64,000 nt of DNA from Onthophagus taurus (GCF_036711975.1 NC_091975.1:8992501-9056500), one strand, 5' to 3'; shown: positions 1 to 11,798, counted from the first letter of the stretch. Translations and numbers: made by a program. Notes: generated from the letters alone by a model not told the origin.

Positions 1-1140
1 AAACGTCCCTTTATAACCTCAAAAAGCTTCATTTCTTTAATCCTAACCGTTTTAGAGAAAAAAAAGTTTCTATAACCTCCCCTTCAAAAACGTCAAATTA
101 AAATTATTTATTTCAAAAATTTATATATAATGAACTGTTCACTTTGGAAGCTTATAATTTGGTATAAGACAACCTCAAACGTTCCTTTATAACCTCAAAA
201 AGCTTCATTTCTTTAATCCTAACCGTTTTTGAGAAAAAAAATTTTCTATAACCTCACCTTCAAAAAACGTCAAATTAAAATTATTTCTTTCAAAAATTTA
301 TATATAATGAACTGTTCACTCTGAAAGCTTATAATTTGGTATAAGACAACCTCAAACCTTCCTTTATAACCTCAAAAAGTTTCAACTCTTTAATCCTAAC
401 CGTTTTTGAGAAAAAAAATTTTCTATAACCTCACTTTCAAAAAACGTCAAATTAAAATCATTTATTTCAAAAATTTATATATAATGAACTGTTCACTTTG
501 GAAGCTTATAATTTGGTATAAGACAACCTCAAACGTCCCTTTATAACCTCAAAAAGCTTCATTTCTTTAATCCTAACCGTTTTAGAGAAAAAAAAGTTTC
601 TATAACCTCCCCTTCAAAAACGTCAAATTAAAATTATTTATTTCAAAAATTTATATATAATGAACTGTTCACTTTGGAAGCTTATAATTTGGTATAAGAC
701 AACCTCAAACGTTCCTTTATAACCTCAAAACGCTTCATTTCTTCAATCCTAACCGTTTTTGAGAAAAAAAAATTTCTGTGACCTCACCTTCAAAAAACGT
801 CAAATTAAAATTATTTATTTCAAAAATTTATATATAATGAACTGTTCACTCTGGAAGCTTATAATTTGGTATAAGACAACCTCAAGCGTTCCTTTATAAC
901 CTCAAAAAGCTTCATTTCTTTAATCTTAACCGTTTTTGAGAAAAAAAATTTTCTATAACCTCACTTTCAAAAAACGTCAAATTAAAATTATTTCTTTCAA
1001 AAATTTATATATAATGAACTGTTCACTCTGGAAGCTTGTAATTTGGTATAAGACAATCTCAAACGTTCCTTTATAACCTCAAAAAGTTTTAACTCTTTAA
1101 ACTCTTTTCGTTTCTTATTTCATAACCGTTTTGGAAAAAT
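1..1140 (-). repeat. ~177-bp satellite array, left arm
   Basis: Tandem monomers of about 177 bp: the landmark 'cctcaaacgttcc' recurs near 177, 354, 531 and 708. Each monomer holds an A/T tract, a cgtcaaatt block and the block 'ctaaccgttttt'. The array runs to the window's left edge, so its true length is unknown. The last monomer decays from about 1090. The units lie in the opposite orientation to the array at 2480-6475. Positions 1-176 and 531-706 are almost identical, while the monomers between them differ more, which indicates a three-monomer higher-order unit of about 530 bp. Confidence 0.95.
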
Positions 1141-1160
1141 CAACAAAAAAAGCGTGTTAG

Positions 1161-1175
1161 GTAGCTAAGGGTTAA
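1161..1175 (-). other. piggyBac-terminus-like sequence next to TTAA
   Basis: On the minus strand the sequence reads TTAA followed by CCCTTAGCTAC. These are the first 11 bases of the inverted repeat of the piggyBac element at 44490-51002, beside the TTAA target. It sits at the edge of the left satellite arm. It may be one end of a relic or non-autonomous relative of that element whose other end lies outside the window. With only 11 matching bases plus the TTAA, chance is possible. Confidence 0.35.
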
Positions 1176-1309
1176 TAAAACAATTTTGTTTTGCCACAAG
1201 TTTTTGGCATTTACAAAAAGAAATGTCTACATAACTTCAAAATTTCTAGTATACAATAACAAGTTCCGCTCTTCCGTTAACTAATTCGCGGTAATTATGA
1301 TCAATTATT

Positions 1310-2326
1310 ATGAATAACTGTTCGTTGGATCAACTAAACCCTTTCGAAGACGGTGTAATACGTTGCTCCAAGTCACGAAGTCTAATATCGGACATCAGCA
1401 GATACCTAAACATACCACCACCGATAAACTCCAAGCAAAATGTTGAACTCGGCTTGGAGATTGAAATAAACGAATCCGTACAGCGAGTTTTAAGAGATGA
1501 AGAAGCGAGCAATGATGATTTACTTGCTGTTACCATCATAAGACCGAGCGATTCAAAGTTGGTACACGAAACAACCGTGGCTTTAAGCAAGGATGATGTT
1601 AAAGAATTTATTGCTTTAGTTGAAAGACACCGGAATAAGCACCAACTAACAGACAAAAAAAACGAAAAAGATTCGAAAAAAAGTAATGTTAAAAAAGAAG
1701 TTAAAGAAAAAGTGAAGAATAAAGAAAAAGAAAAGGGAGGGATATCGCAAGGAAGTCCAACAAAAAGAAGTAGTAAGGATAACATGAACCACGGTGAATC
1801 TAAAGAAAGAAGAAAAAGAAGCCGATCTACCACAAAATATCACCAAACTGTTGATTCAACAGAAATAATTTCAAATTCTCAACCTTCCAAGTATTCTAAA
1901 CTTCACGTAGCAACTTACGGCGAAAATCCGAAACAAGTTTACACGACCATTAATACTTTTGACAAATTAAAAGAAGTTCTTCCTTGCCAAAATAAATACA
2001 GAACCGATAAACCTGGAGTTCCTTGTATTTGTCCAAATTGTGGGATTATGGACGTTTTGGTTCAATCGCAAAAAGGTCCCGTTGTTGAGTTCCCCCCATT
2101 GGATGAAGTTAGACAATCCGATCGGGATGGTAAAAAGGAAAGACACAGCAAACGAGAAACCAGAAGACATCCTCCGAGTACTTTAGATATCGACATTTTA
2201 AAGGAAATCAACGTTCGAATTAATAATCTTGAAAAACGTTTAGCCCTCCAAGAAGAAACTGCCGTTAATAAGGATTATTTAAAACACGTACTTCATAAAA
2301 TTTTTGCTCAATATAAAAACGATTGA
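1310..2326 (+). CDS. Uncharacterised intronless 338-residue protein
   Basis: I do not recognise this protein. The ORF is complete (ATG at 1310, stop at 2326). The N-terminal ~100 residues are folded-looking and mixed. Residues ~115-175 are a Lys/Glu/Ser-rich low-complexity stretch with basic clusters (KERRKRSRS) that could be a nuclear signal. Residues ~225-265 carry a small cysteine cluster (C-x4-C-x-C-x2-C, around PCICPNCG). The C-terminal ~45 residues form a charged, probably coiled-coil helix. Codon use and composition look like a genuine gene and not a repeat shadow. It has no introns, unlike most neighbours, and stands alone between two inverted satellite arms, so a retrocopy origin is possible. 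There is no mobile-element domain. Confidence 0.7.
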   Translation: MNNCSLDQLNPFEDGVIRCSKSRSLISDISRYLNIPPPINSKQNVELGLEIEINESVQRVLRDEEASNDDLLAVTIIRPSDSKLVHETTVALSKDDVKEFIALVERHRNKHQLTDKKNEKDSKKSNVKKEVKEKVKNKEKEKGGISQGSPTKRSSKDNMNHGESKERRKRSRSTTKYHQTVDSTEIISNSQPSKYSKLHVATYGENPKQVYTTINTFDKLKEVLPCQNKYRTDKPGVPCICPNCGIMDVLVQSQKGPVVEFPPLDEVRQSDRDGKKERHSKRETRRHPPSTLDIDILKEINVRINNLEKRLALQEETAVNKDYLKHVLHKIFAQYKND

Positions 2327-2479
2327 AGTTGATAATTTTAGTTTTTAATATTGTTGTTTTGAGTAAAGATTTTTTTTTTGTTGAGTTTTTTTCAATGTAT
2401 TTTGACAATGTTATTAAACTAGCAACTTTTAGAAAACTTTTTGTCCGAAACGGTTTATATTTAAAAAATGGAACTTTTT

Positions 2480-5400
2480 GTAGTTATAAAGCAACGTTTG
2501 AGGTTATCTTATACCAAGTTATAAGCTTCCAGGATGAATACTTTATTATATAGAAATGTTTAAAAATAGTCGAATTAATTTGACGTTTTAAAAAGGTATA
2601 AAAAAAATTTTTTTTCTGCGTAACGATTAGGATTTGAGTAATGAAAGTCCTTGAGGTTATAAAGGAACGTTTGAGGTTGTCTTATACCAAATTACAAGCT
2701 TCCAGAGTGAACGTTCATTATATATAAATTTTTGAAAGAAATAATTTTAATTTGACGTTTTTTGAAGGTGAGGTTATAGAAAATTTTTTTTCCCAAAAAC
2801 GGTTAGGATTAAAGAAATGAAGCTTTTTGAGGTTATAAAGGAACGTTTGAGGTTTTCTTATACCAAATTATAAGCTTCCAGACTGAACAGTTCATTATAT
2901 ATAAATTTTAGAAATAAATAATTTTAATTTGACGTTTTCTGAAGGTGACGTTATAGAAATTTTTTTTTCTCAAAAACGGTTAGGATTAAAGAGTTGAAAC
3001 TTGTTGAGGTTATAAAGGAACGTTTGAGGTTGTCTTATACCAAATTATAAGCTTCCAGAGTGAACAGGTCATTATATATAAATTTTTGAAAGAAATAATT
3101 TTAATTTGACGTTTTTTGAAGGTGAGGTTATAGATAATTTTTTTTCTCAAAAACTGTTAGGATTAAAGAAATGAAGCTTTTTGAGGTTATAAAGGAACGT
3201 TCGAGGTTGTCTTATACCAAATTATAAGCTTCCAGAGTGAATAGTTCATTATATATAAATTTTTGAAAGAAATAATTTTAATTTGACGTTTTTTGAAGGT
3301 GAGGTTATAGAAAATTTTTTTTCTCAAAAACGGTTAGGATTAAAGAGTTGAAACTTTTTGAGGTTATAAAGGAACGTTTGAGGTTGTCTTATACCAAATT
3401 ATACGCTTCCAGAGTCAACAGGTCATTATTTATAAATTTTTGAAAGAAATAATTTTAATTTGACGTTTTTTGAAGCTGAGGTTATAGACATTTTTTTTTC
3501 TCAAAAACGGTTAGGATTAAAGAAATGAAGCTTTTTGAGGTTATAAAGGAACGTTTGAGGTTGTCTTATACCAAATTATAAGCTTCCAGAGTGAACAGTT
3601 CATTATATATAAATTTTTGAAAGAAATAATTTTAATTTGACGTTTTTTGAAGGTGAGGTTATAGATAATTTTTTTTCTCAAAAACTGTTAGGATTAAAGA
3701 AATGAAGCTTTTTGAGGTTATAAAGGAACGTTCGAGGTTGTCTTATACCAAATTATAAGCTTCCAGAGTGAATAGTTCATTATATATAAATTTTTGAAAG
3801 AAATAATTTTAATTTGACGTTTTTTGAAGGTGCGGTTATAGAAAATTTTTTTTCTCAAAAACGGTTAGGATTAAAGAGTTGAAACTTTTTGAGGTTATAA
3901 AGGAACGTTTGAGGTTGTCTTATACCAAATTATACGCTTCCAGAGTCAACAGGTCATTATTTATAAATTTTTGAAAGAAATAATTTTAATTTGACGTTTT
4001 TTGAAGCTGAGGTTATAGACATTTTTTTTTCTCAAAAACGGTTAGGATTAAAGAAATGAAGCTTTTTGAGGTTATAAAGGAACGTTTGAGGTTGTCTTAT
4101 ACCAAATTATAAGCTTCCAGAGTGAACAGTTCATTATTTATAAATTTTTGAAATAAATAATTTTAATTTGACGTTTTTTGAAGGTGAGGTTATAGAAATT
4201 TTTTTTTCTCAAAAACGATTAGGATTAAAGAAATGAAGCTTTTTGGGGTTATAAAGGAACGTTTGAGGTTGTCTTATACCAAATTATAAGCTTCCAGAGT
4301 GAACAGTTCATTATATATAAATTTTTGAAAGAAATAATTTTAATTTGACGTTTTTTGAAGGTGAGGTTATAGAAAATTTTTTTTCTCAAAAACGGTTAGG
4401 ATTAAAGAAATGAAGCTTTTTGAGTTTATAAAGGAACGTTTGAGGTTGTCTTATACCAAATTATAAGCTTCCAGAGTGAACAGTTCATTATATATAAATT
4501 TTTGAAATAAATAATTTTAATTTGACGTTTTTTGAAGGTGAGGTTATAGAAAAATTTTTTTCTCAAAAACGGTTAGGATTAAAGAGTTGAAACTTTTTGA
4601 GGTTATAAAGGAAGGTTTGAGGTTGTCTTATACCAAATTATAAGCTTCCAGAGTGAACAGTTCATTATATCTAAATTTTTGAAAGAAATAATTCTAATTT
4701 GACGTTTTTTGAAGGTGAGGTTATAGAAAATTTTTTTCTCCAAAACCGCTACGATTTAGGAAATGAAACTTTTTGAGCTTATAAAAGAACGTTTGAGGTT
4801 GTCTCATACCAAATTATAAGCTTCCAGAGTGAACAGTTCATTATATATAATTTTTTGAAAAAAATAATTTTAATTTGACGTTTTTTGAAGGTGAGGTTAT
4901 AGAAAATTTTTTTTCTCAAAAACGGTTAGGATTAAAGAAATGAAGCTTTTTGAGGTTATAAAGGGACGTCTGAAGTTGTCTTATACCAAATTATAAGCTT
5001 CCAGAGTGAACAGGTCATTATTTATAAATTTTTGAAAGAAATAATTTTAATTTGACGTTTTTTGAAGGTGAGGTTATAGAAATTTTTTTTTTCCAAAAAC
5101 GGTTAGGATTAAAGAAATGAAGCTTTTTGAGGTTATAAAGGAACGTTTGAGGTTGTCTTATACCAAATTATAAGCTTCCAGAGTGAACAGTTCATTATAT
5201 ATAAATTTTTGAAATAAATAATTTTAATTTGACGTTCTTTGAAGGTGAGGTTATAGAAAATTTTTTTTTTCAAAAACGGTTAGGATTAAAGAATTGAAAC
5301 TTTTTGGGGTTATAAAGGAACGTTTGAGGTTGTCTTATACCAAATTATAAGCTTCCAGAGTGTAAAGTTCATTATATATAAATTTTTGAAATAAATAATT

Positions 5401-6475
5401 TTAATTTGACGTTTTTTGAATGTAAGGTTATAGAAAATTTTTTTCCCAAAAACGGTTAGGATTAAAGAAATTAAGGTTTTTGAGGTTGTCTTATACCAAA
5501 TTGTAAGCTTCCAGAGTGAACAGTTCATTATATATAAATTTTTGAAATAAATAATTTTAATTTGGCGTTTTTTGAAGGTGAGGTTATAGAAAATTTTTTT
5601 CTCAAAAACGGTCATGATTAAAGAAATGAAGCTTTTTGAGTTTATAAAGGAACGTTTGAGGTTGTCTTATACCAAATTATAAGCTTCCAGAGTGAACAGT
5701 TCATTATATATAAATTTTTGAAATAAATAATTTTAATTTGACGTTTTTTGAAGGTGAGGTTATAGAAAAATTTTTTTCTCAAAAACGGTTAGGATTAAAG
5801 AAATGAAGCTTTTTGAGGTTATAAAGGAACGCTTGAGGTTGTCTTATACCAAATTATAAGCTTCCAGAGTGAACAGTTCATTATATATAAATTTTTGAAA
5901 TAAATAATTTTAATTTGACGTTTTTTGAAGGTGAGGTTATAGAAAAATTTTTTTCTCAAAAACGGTTAGGATTAAAGAAATGAAGCTTTTTGAGGTTATA
6001 AAGGAACGCTTAAGGTTGTCTTATACCAAATTATAAGCTTCCAGAGTGAACAGTTCATTATATATACTTTTTTGAAAGAAATAATTTTAATTTGACGTTT
6101 TTTGAAGGTGAGGTTCTAGAAATTTTTTTTCTCAAAAACGGTTAGGATTAAATAATTGAAACTTTTTGAGGTTATAAAGGAACATTTGAGGTTGTCTTAT
6201 ACCAAATTATAAGCTTCCAGAGTGAACAGTTCATTAAATATAAATTTTTGAAAAAAATCATTTTAATTTGACGTTTTTTGAAGGTGAGGTTCTAGAAATT
6301 TTTTTTCTCAAAAACGGTTAGGATTAAAGAATTGAAACTTTATGGGGTTATTTAGGAACGTTTGAAGTTGTGTTATAGCAAATTTCGAAGTTCTAGTGTG
6401 ACTATCTTATTTTATAAACATTTTTAAAAACGTTACATTAATTTGACATTCTTTTAAATGAGGTAAAATTTGACT
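2480..6475 (+). repeat. ~177-bp satellite array, right arm, inverted relative to 1-1140
   Basis: About 22 tandem monomers of ~177 bp, each with the landmarks 'gaggttataaaggaacg', 'ataagcttccagagtgaac', 'tttgacgttttttgaagg' and 'acggttaggattaaag'. These are the reverse complement of the units at 1-1140. Monomers near both edges (2480-2650 and 6340-6475) are the most diverged, as expected for an array homogenised in its middle. A variant-marked block starting at 3131 recurs at 3662, giving a 531-bp (three-monomer) higher-order repeat. Short ORFs in the array are by-products of the repeat. Confidence 0.95.
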
Positions 6476-6762
6476 TAATTATTATACTGATATAATCAGA
6501 TATATCAGAATATCTGGGTAATATTAATGTTTTATGTAGAATCCCAACAAGACCAGAAAAATTCAATTAGAATTTTTTTAGATTAACCCTCAAAAGCAAT
6601 AATATAAACATGATTTAAATGATTAAATAGATTTATTTATCATTGAAAATTAATCGAAATAATACAAAACTAAAAATCTATTCTTAAAGCTAATGATTTA
6701 TTAAATTAATATTCCACTTCTTCTTTCTTCTTAAAATCTAAAATAATAATTTTTTGTTATAA
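6476..6762. other. Intergenic, 3' flank of AKAP17A
   Basis: AT-rich single-copy-looking sequence. A minus-strand AATAAA lies at 6697-6702, 61-66 bases past the AKAP17A stop codon, and is a plausible poly(A) signal. I see nothing else. Confidence 0.5.
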
Positions 6763-9026
6763 TTATTTTCTTGGAGAAGGTGTTCTTGACCACTCAGACA
6801 TTTTCTCTTTCATAATTTTCAAACTTTTCGGCGACACAAACTTCGAACTATCCACACTAGTTGATCTACGAGAATTCGACCTCCTCCTTCTGCGTTCCCT
6901 CGAAACACTCCGACTTTTCGTCCTTTCGGTACTCCTCGATCTGCCTTCTTTCGAATAACTCCTCCTAGGAGTATAACTCCTTCTAGATCTACTATAACTC
7001 CTCCTCGATCGTTTCCTCGATCTCGATCTGGATCGACTTCTCGAATAACTCCTCGACTTAGAGCTTCGCCTTAAAAATTTATTAAAATATCTTTGATATT
7101 GGTCTTGAACCTCCGGCGGATAAAAAAGATTGCGATTTCGACCACGTTGCCGAAAATTTCTGTAAGAACGTGATGGTCCTTGACCCCCTCTTTGGGGTCT
7201 TCGCGGGAGATAAGAGTAGTATTGGAGAGTTCGTACATCGGGGTAAATTGGGGGGATGTAAGGGAGAAAATGATATGGTTGTTCTGGGGGGTTTTCGATG
7301 GTTGTGATTCGCTTTTTTGGGGGGGATTCATCTGGGGAGAGGGACGTATCGGAGTCTGAGAGATGGGGGGTGTCTTTAATGGATTTATTGAGAACTGTTT
7401 TTAAAACGACGCGGCTTTCGATGATTTTGTGGAGTTTGTTTCTTTGTTCTTGGTGTTCTTTTTCTGATGATAATTTGTATTTGCTTAACTAAAAATAAAA
7501 ATTAATTAGTAAATTATTTGACAGATTTGAAACGTCAAAATTTTAAAAAAATTCGATTTAATTTAGGACTTTTTAAAGGTTCGATTTTTTTAAAAATTAA
7601 ATAAATTCTTTTTTTTATATGATTTGAACAAAAATTAATTAATTTTTAAAAGAAAATTTCATTAAATTGAGTTTTAATTTTGATTAATTGTGAAGTTGGT
7701 TACGGTTGGTAACATTGAATTTGTGTCACTTTTGACGTTTAAACTTTATTCAAAAATTATTATTATTAAATTAAATGATTTATAATTACTTCAGTAACTG
7801 AGTTTTTATTCTTTTCAAAAGGTGTTAACTCATCTTCATGTTTAACTTTGATTCTGCGAAATAATTCTTCAACTAATCTTATTGCTTCTAATTTTCTTTG
7901 TGCTTTCAACAACTTTTTCTCTTCTTTAGCTATTTTTGCGTTAATCTCATCCGCTTCGCTGTTTTTGAGCTGCTCCAAAATCTTTGCTTTTCGCTTCTCC
8001 TCGCGTTGACGCCTCCTTTTTTCTTTTTCTTCCTTTAATGAGCGTTCTTTCTTTCTAAATCCAACCTTTACTTTATTACAAAATACACAAATAACCTAAC
8101 AAATACCTTTCCTCTTCAGCATCTTTCATTTTTAACCTGCTCTCATATTTCTCTTTGTCCTCCTTCTGTTTTTGGCGCTTAATTAGCCTCTCGCGGACGA
8201 TTTCTCTCCTTTTAATAGCCGCTTCGGTCATGTGTTTAGTTTTATCAAAATCTACTTTGATAGAAACGGCGTAATTCTCAAAAGCGTCCTCATCTTTATG
8301 TAAAAGCTTCATTCCTCGCAAACTATCCATGGCTTTAACGAATCCTTGGTAATCTTTAAATTGGATATACGCCTCGAAAAAATCTTTTTCATCAAAACTA
8401 AAAGTTAAAAGCCCTGACATATACGATTTCATCTGCTTCCTGTATGGGTCACAAATGGGGATATCAACGTTTCGTATGCGACCAAATTTTTCGAAAATTC
8501 GTTTTAAAATCTTCTCCGATGGCTTGGGGTCATCGTCGGAGTGGTTTAATAAGAACCAACGTATGGGTAAGTTGGAAATATGAAGCGTATCTGGGCGCTC
8601 CCCCGGTTTTCTTTCATCCATATCTTTAGCTTCCCTAAAAAAGGAATCCCAAATGTGTTGATTTGGGAATTCTTGTTTCGTTTCGAACGCTTTTATCATA
8701 AATAAATGATTGAACTCCTTCAATTTGATCATTTTATTATGCAGCTTAACCACTATACTTTCTATTTTGTTCCTGTCGTCTAAATCTCCGTCGAATTTTA
8801 TGTATTCCAAAGTGCTTTTAGAAACTTTTAATAAAGCGAATTCATCCGGCTTGATCAACTCCTTAATCTTCTCCATTAAATCCCAATTCGAAATCGTTTT
8901 TCCCACTAATTTTTCAGGTAATTTCACTGTAACCGTTATTTGGGCTAAGGGCTTTAAAAATAACTGCTGTGGGAGGTAAAGGGGCTCCACATCCGAGGTG
9001 TTTCGACATTTCTGAAAAGCATTCAT
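6763..9026 (-). CDS. AKAP17A: A-kinase anchor protein 17A / XE7-like splicing factor
   Basis: Three exons on the minus strand, rebuilt from frame and splice sites: 9026-8107, 8054-7790 and 7488-6763 (introns of 52 and 301 bp, all GT-AG). They join in frame to 636 codons; the human protein is about 695. In the family this is a spliceosome-associated nuclear protein that binds the regulatory subunit of protein kinase A. Residues ~145-255 form an RRM-like fold starting at the 'LHISNLP' motif. A long charged helix rich in Arg, Lys and Glu follows (exon 1 end and exon 2). Exon 3 has a conserved basic segment, an Arg/Gly-rich stretch and a C-terminal Arg/Ser domain of ~80 residues ending shortly before the stop. 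The start at 9026 is the first ATG and gives the family's N-terminus. The product name rests on recalled family similarity; the gene model itself is firm. Confidence 0.88.
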
Positions 9027-9724
9027 GATTTTTTCACCGTTTTTTAGCTTACTTATAAAGACAATATATTTTTAATACATTAAATAAGCAATAAACGGTG
9101 ATTAAAATCAAAGATACTTTTCTGTAATACTAATCTAAAAGGATTTTAGTTATAGGTTATATTTTTTGACAGGAACATAACCTATAACTGTCAAAAAATT
9201 ATTTGTCAAATTTTATTTAATTTTTAGAATTACATTTTCTTTAATTACAAAAACAGGACAAAAGCGTTATTAACAACTACGTTATATATTAATTACTTGA
9301 TCTCTCTAAAACTGTTATAAAATTGTGCGTCTAAATCATTATCTTAACTAAACAACCCGCTAGATGGCGCCACCATATTATTAAATTAATAAATGTATAT
9401 AATCTAACAAAATTTATTAATTATTTTTGGCACCGAAATGTATTTAATACTAAATAAAAAAGACAAAGAAAATAATTTTCATTTTATAATTACCCATTTC
9501 AATAATATCGTGGCCAGCGTTGCCAACCCTATTTCAAAAAATCAAAATCCTCAAAATTTTAACAATGTATTATGAAACACATCGTACTTAAAATCAATAC
9601 AATTGCGACAAAAATTGTACCTTATGGGAATACCCTACTTATATTACATAAAAGTATATACACGATCGTTAGTATATACAGCCTAATTTGAAAACGGTTC
9701 AAAATATAATATTGTCAAAATAGA
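9027..9724. other. Intergenic region upstream of AKAP17A
   Basis: AT-rich DNA holding the AKAP17A promoter side. Around 9140-9200 two short inverted pairs interleave: a ggttat/ataacc pair and a tttttgacag/ctgtcaaaaa pair. Positions 9361-9374 read TAGATGGCGCCACC, resembling the insect CTCF core AGRTGGCGC. No coding sequence is visible. The last ~50 bp are the diverged start of the next satellite. Confidence 0.5.
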
Positions 9725-11575
9725 AATTGACGCATCTAAGAGCTAAAGTGTTAGAGAGCAATATTGTTAGCAATAAAATTTGCAACAATTTTTGTTATAA
9801 AAGTTTTCTTATAGCATGCTCCGATTCCTAAGTGTTAGCTTCAATAACTTGAAAGAGCAACAAATTCATAAAATTTTCATATTTTAATATTGACGTATCT
9901 AAGAGCAAAAGTGCAAGAGAGCAATATTGATAGCAATAAAATTTGCAATAATTTTTGTTATAAAAGTTTTCTTATAGCATGCTCCGATTCCTAAGTGTTA
10001 CCTTTAATAACTTGAAAGAGCAACAAATTCATAGTTTTCATATTTTCGTATCTATCTCGATATTGACGTATCTAAGAACAAAAGTGCAAGAGAGCAATAT
10101 TGTTAACAATAAAATTTGCAACAATTTTTGTTATAAAAGTTTTCTTACAGCAAGCTCCGGTTCTCAAGTGTTACCTTTAATAACTTGAAAGAGCAACAAA
10201 TTCATAAAATTTTCATATTTTCTCATTTATCTCAATATTGACGTATCTAACAGCAAAAGTGCAAGAGAGCAATATTGTTAACAATAAAATTTGCAACAAT
10301 TTTTGTTATAAAAGTTTTCTTATAGCATGCTCCGATTCCCCAGTGTTACCTTTAATAACTTGAAAGAGCAACAAATTCATAAAATTTTCATATTATCTCA
10401 TTTATCTCAATATTGACGTATCTAAGAACAAAAGTGTAAGAGAGCAATATTGTTAACAATAAAATTTGCAACAATTTTTGTTATAAAAGATTTCTTATAG
10501 CATGCTCCGATTCCTAAGTGTTACCTTTAATAACTTGAAAGAGCAACAAATTCATAGTTTTCATATTTTCGAATCTATCTCGATATTGACGTATCTAAGA
10601 GCAAAAGTGCAAGAGAGCAATATTGTTAACAATAAAATTTGCAACAATTTTTGTTATAAAAGTTTTCTTACAGCAAGCTCCGATTCTCAAGTGTTACCTT
10701 TAATACCTTGAAAGAGCAACAAATTCATAAAACTTTCATATTTTCTCATTTATCTCAATATTGACGTATCTAAGAGCAAAAGTGCAAGAGAGCAATATTG
10801 TTAACAATAAAATTTGCAACAATTTTTGTAATAAAAGATTTCTTATAGCATGCTCCGATTCCCATGTGTTACCTTTAATAACTTGAAAGAGCAACAAATT
10901 CATAAAATTTTCATATTTTCTCATTTATCTCAATATTGACGTATCTAAGAGCAAAAGTGCAAGAGAGCAATATTGTTAACAATAAAATTTGCAACAATTT
11001 TGGTTATAAAAGTTTTGTTACAGCAAGCTCCGATTCTCAAGTGTTACCTTTAATAACTTGAAAGAGCAACAAATTCATAAAATTTTCATATTTTCTCATT
11101 TATCTCGATATAGACGTATCTAAGAGCAAAAGTGCAAGAGAGCAATATTGTTAACAATAAAATTTGCAACAATTTTGGTTATAAAAGATTTCTTATAGCA
11201 TGTTTCAATTCCCAAGTGTTACCTTTAATAACTTGAAAGAGCAACAAATTCATAAAATTTTCATATCTATCTCGATACTGACGTATCTAAGAGCAAAAGT
11301 GCAAGAGAGCAATATTGTTAACAATAAAATTTGCAACAATTTTTGTTATAAAAGTTTTCTTATAGCATGCTCCGATTCCTAAGTGTTACCTTTAATAACT
11401 TGAAAAAGCAATAAATTCATCAAATTTTTGATGTTTTCGCATCTACCTCAATATTGACGCATCTAAGAGCAAAACTACCAGAGAGCAATTTCTTAATAAT
11501 AAAATTTGCTACAACTTTTATTGTAAAAGTTTTTTTGTAACACGCTCCGATTCCAAAGTGCTACCATTAACAATT
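9725..11575 (+). repeat. ~174-bp satellite array upstream of MCM3
   Basis: About ten to eleven tandem monomers of ~174 bp (the first ~163). Landmarks are 'attgacgtatctaagagc', 'agagagcaatattgttaac', 'aaaatttgcaacaattttt' and 'agcatgctccgattcc'. The family is unrelated to the 177-bp satellite. Variant monomers marked 'gttttcatattttcg' occur at 10033 and 10556, exactly three monomers (523 bp) apart. Edge monomers (9725-9890 and 11400-11575) are the most diverged. Two 69-codon ORFs here are copies of one repeat frame and are not genes. Confidence 0.93.
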
Positions 11576-11790
11576 TGCAAATAGGTTCGATCCTGAAAAA
11601 CAATAATTTTAATCAAACATTCGACAAAGTAGCGATTTTTTAAAAATACTACCTTTCGTGTGTAACTCACAACTTATATACACGATATACATACATTTTC
11701 TAACTTTGTATTGAAACCTACCATTGATTTTACCGACATTTGGTCGGCATAGGTTGGCAACGCTGATCGTGGCTAATTTCACGCGATTAT

Positions 11791-11798
11791 TTTCCCGC
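11791..11798 (+). promoter_or_regulatory. E2F/DP-type site in the MCM3 promoter
   Basis: The sequence TTTCCCGC matches the canonical E2F consensus TTTSSCGC and starts 92 bases upstream of the MCM3 ATG. MCM genes are well-known E2F targets at G1/S in animals, so context supports function. Occupancy is inferred. The 174-bp satellite ends only ~215 bp upstream. Confidence 0.65.

Noticed and set aside
1330..2170. Minus-strand ORFs opposite the unknown gene
   Set aside because: Antisense shadows of the 1310-2326 gene, driven by its Lys/Glu-rich codons.
2480..6475. CRISPR-like regular repeats
   Set aside because: Monomers are head-to-tail without unique spacers; this is a eukaryotic satellite, and there are no cas genes.
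9979..11382. Three similar ORFs (60-69 codons) that could look like a gene family
   Set aside because: They are the same frame of the 174-bp satellite monomer read in different copies.
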